From RGIG426 sp045640165 (GTDB taxonomy: Bacteria > Bacillota > Clostridia > Oscillospirales > Acutalibacteraceae): a stretch of DNA of 14,208 nt. The translations under genes were made by a program, and so were the position numbers. Below are positions 14,015-14,208 of this stretch, piece by piece. The stretch is taken from NCBI GenBank assembly GCA_045640165.1, contig JAZUEK010000061.1, forward strand, positions 1-14,208, read 5' to 3'. A model generated the notes under the pieces. The model was not told the origin of the DNA. It saw nothing but the letters and a program-made list of their open reading frames with translations, and did no database searches. Numbering within the stretch: position 1 is the first letter of the stretch; the number at the start of each line of letters is the position of its first letter.

Positions 14015-14050
14015 AAAAAAAGAGAGGCTATGCTTTCGCATAGCCTCTCC
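14015..14050 (-). terminator. Rho-independent terminator of the gene at the right edge
   Basis: A perfect 12-bp stem (GAGAGGCTATGC, 14049-14038 pairing with 14033-14022 on the minus strand) with a GAAA tetraloop is followed by seven T's (14021-14015). It lies about 20 bases after the stop of the right-edge gene and insulates the uvrBA promoter. Confidence 0.95.
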
Positions 14051-14070
14051 CCGATTTACGTCAAAGCAAA

Positions 14071-14208
14071 TCAGCCGGCTTTTTTGATACCGTAGCCACG
14101 GGTGTTCTCGTAGTGAACCACCGAGCTGCCGCTCAAATAGCAATGGTCGATCGTGAAGTAGTTGCCGCTGATGTTGCAAGCGGTAAACGAATACTTCTGA
14201 CCGTTCGC
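14071..14208 (-). CDS. C-terminal end of an unrecognised protein, 5' part beyond the window
   Basis: The minus-strand frame is open from the window edge to a TGA at 14071-14073 and encodes the last 45 residues, from ANGQKYSFTACN through SVVHYENTRGYGIKKAG. It is rich in Tyr, Asn, Ser, Gly and Thr, with two cysteines and alternating polar and hydrophobic residues, suggesting a beta-strand domain such as those in extracellular proteins. I do not recognise a family. A strong terminator follows at the expected distance, which supports this frame as the real gene end. Longer overlapping frames here would read through that terminator. Confidence 0.7.
   Translation of the reverse strand, partial: ANGQKYSFTACNISGNYFTIDHCYLSGSSVVHYENTRGYGIKKAG

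Noticed and set aside
13961..14179. Minus-strand open frame of 72 codons across the right-edge terminator
   Set aside because: It would translate through a perfect terminator hairpin and the uvrBA promoter; the alternative frame ends just before the terminator and is more plausible.

Overview
The window looks like a chromosomal segment of a Gram-positive Firmicute, most likely Clostridia and probably near the Oscillospiraceae/Ruminococcaceae. The basis is protein content (RqcP, an IspH that runs on past its usual C-terminus, a DUF5685-like protein, a clostridial-type RadC), strong AAGGAGG-type ribosome binding sites, and sigmaA-type promoters with extended -10 elements. Coding DNA is moderately GC-rich and the short intergenic gaps are AT-rich. 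No RNA genes, insertion sequences, CRISPR arrays or prophage were seen, and no gene-free stretch exceeds 300 bases.

Layout. All genes but one are on the minus strand, so they read from right to left. From the right edge: the 3' end of an unrecognised gene (14071-14208) with a strong terminator; a promoter and the uvrB-uvrA excision-repair pair (13936-9147); radC, the only plus-strand gene (8398-9102), convergent with uvrA and divergent from rluC; rluC (8311-7331); a promoter region of phased T-tracts with an inverted repeat over the -35 box; mazG, hup (HU) and, beyond a terminator, rqcP (7172-5705); a new promoter followed by a DUF5685-like gene, a J-domain gene with a cysteine-rich tail and a polytopic membrane protein gene (5632-3612); then an HI0933/BaiN-type flavoprotein, cmk, plsC and ispH (3509-1), joined by 4 to 8 base overlaps. 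ispH runs off the left edge in an open frame.

Function. Most of the window is housekeeping: nucleotide-excision repair (uvrBA), nucleotide-pool cleaning (mazG), chromosome architecture (hup), ribosome quality control (rqcP), rRNA modification (rluC), CMP phosphorylation (cmk), phosphatidic acid synthesis (plsC) and isoprenoid precursor synthesis (ispH, probably fused to ribosomal protein S1). The least understood part is 3612-5632. It has its own promoter and encodes a CxxC/CxxC all-alpha protein, a J-domain protein ending in 11 cysteines within 36 residues, and a six-helix membrane protein. It is the best candidate here for an undescribed functional unit.

Regulatory points worth checking are an in-frame internal Shine-Dalgarno and ATG near the 3' end of the IspH domain, a curved-DNA promoter with an operator-like palindrome ahead of mazG-hup, rqcP placed just behind the hup terminator, and an identical 12-base promoter core shared by radC and uvrBA.
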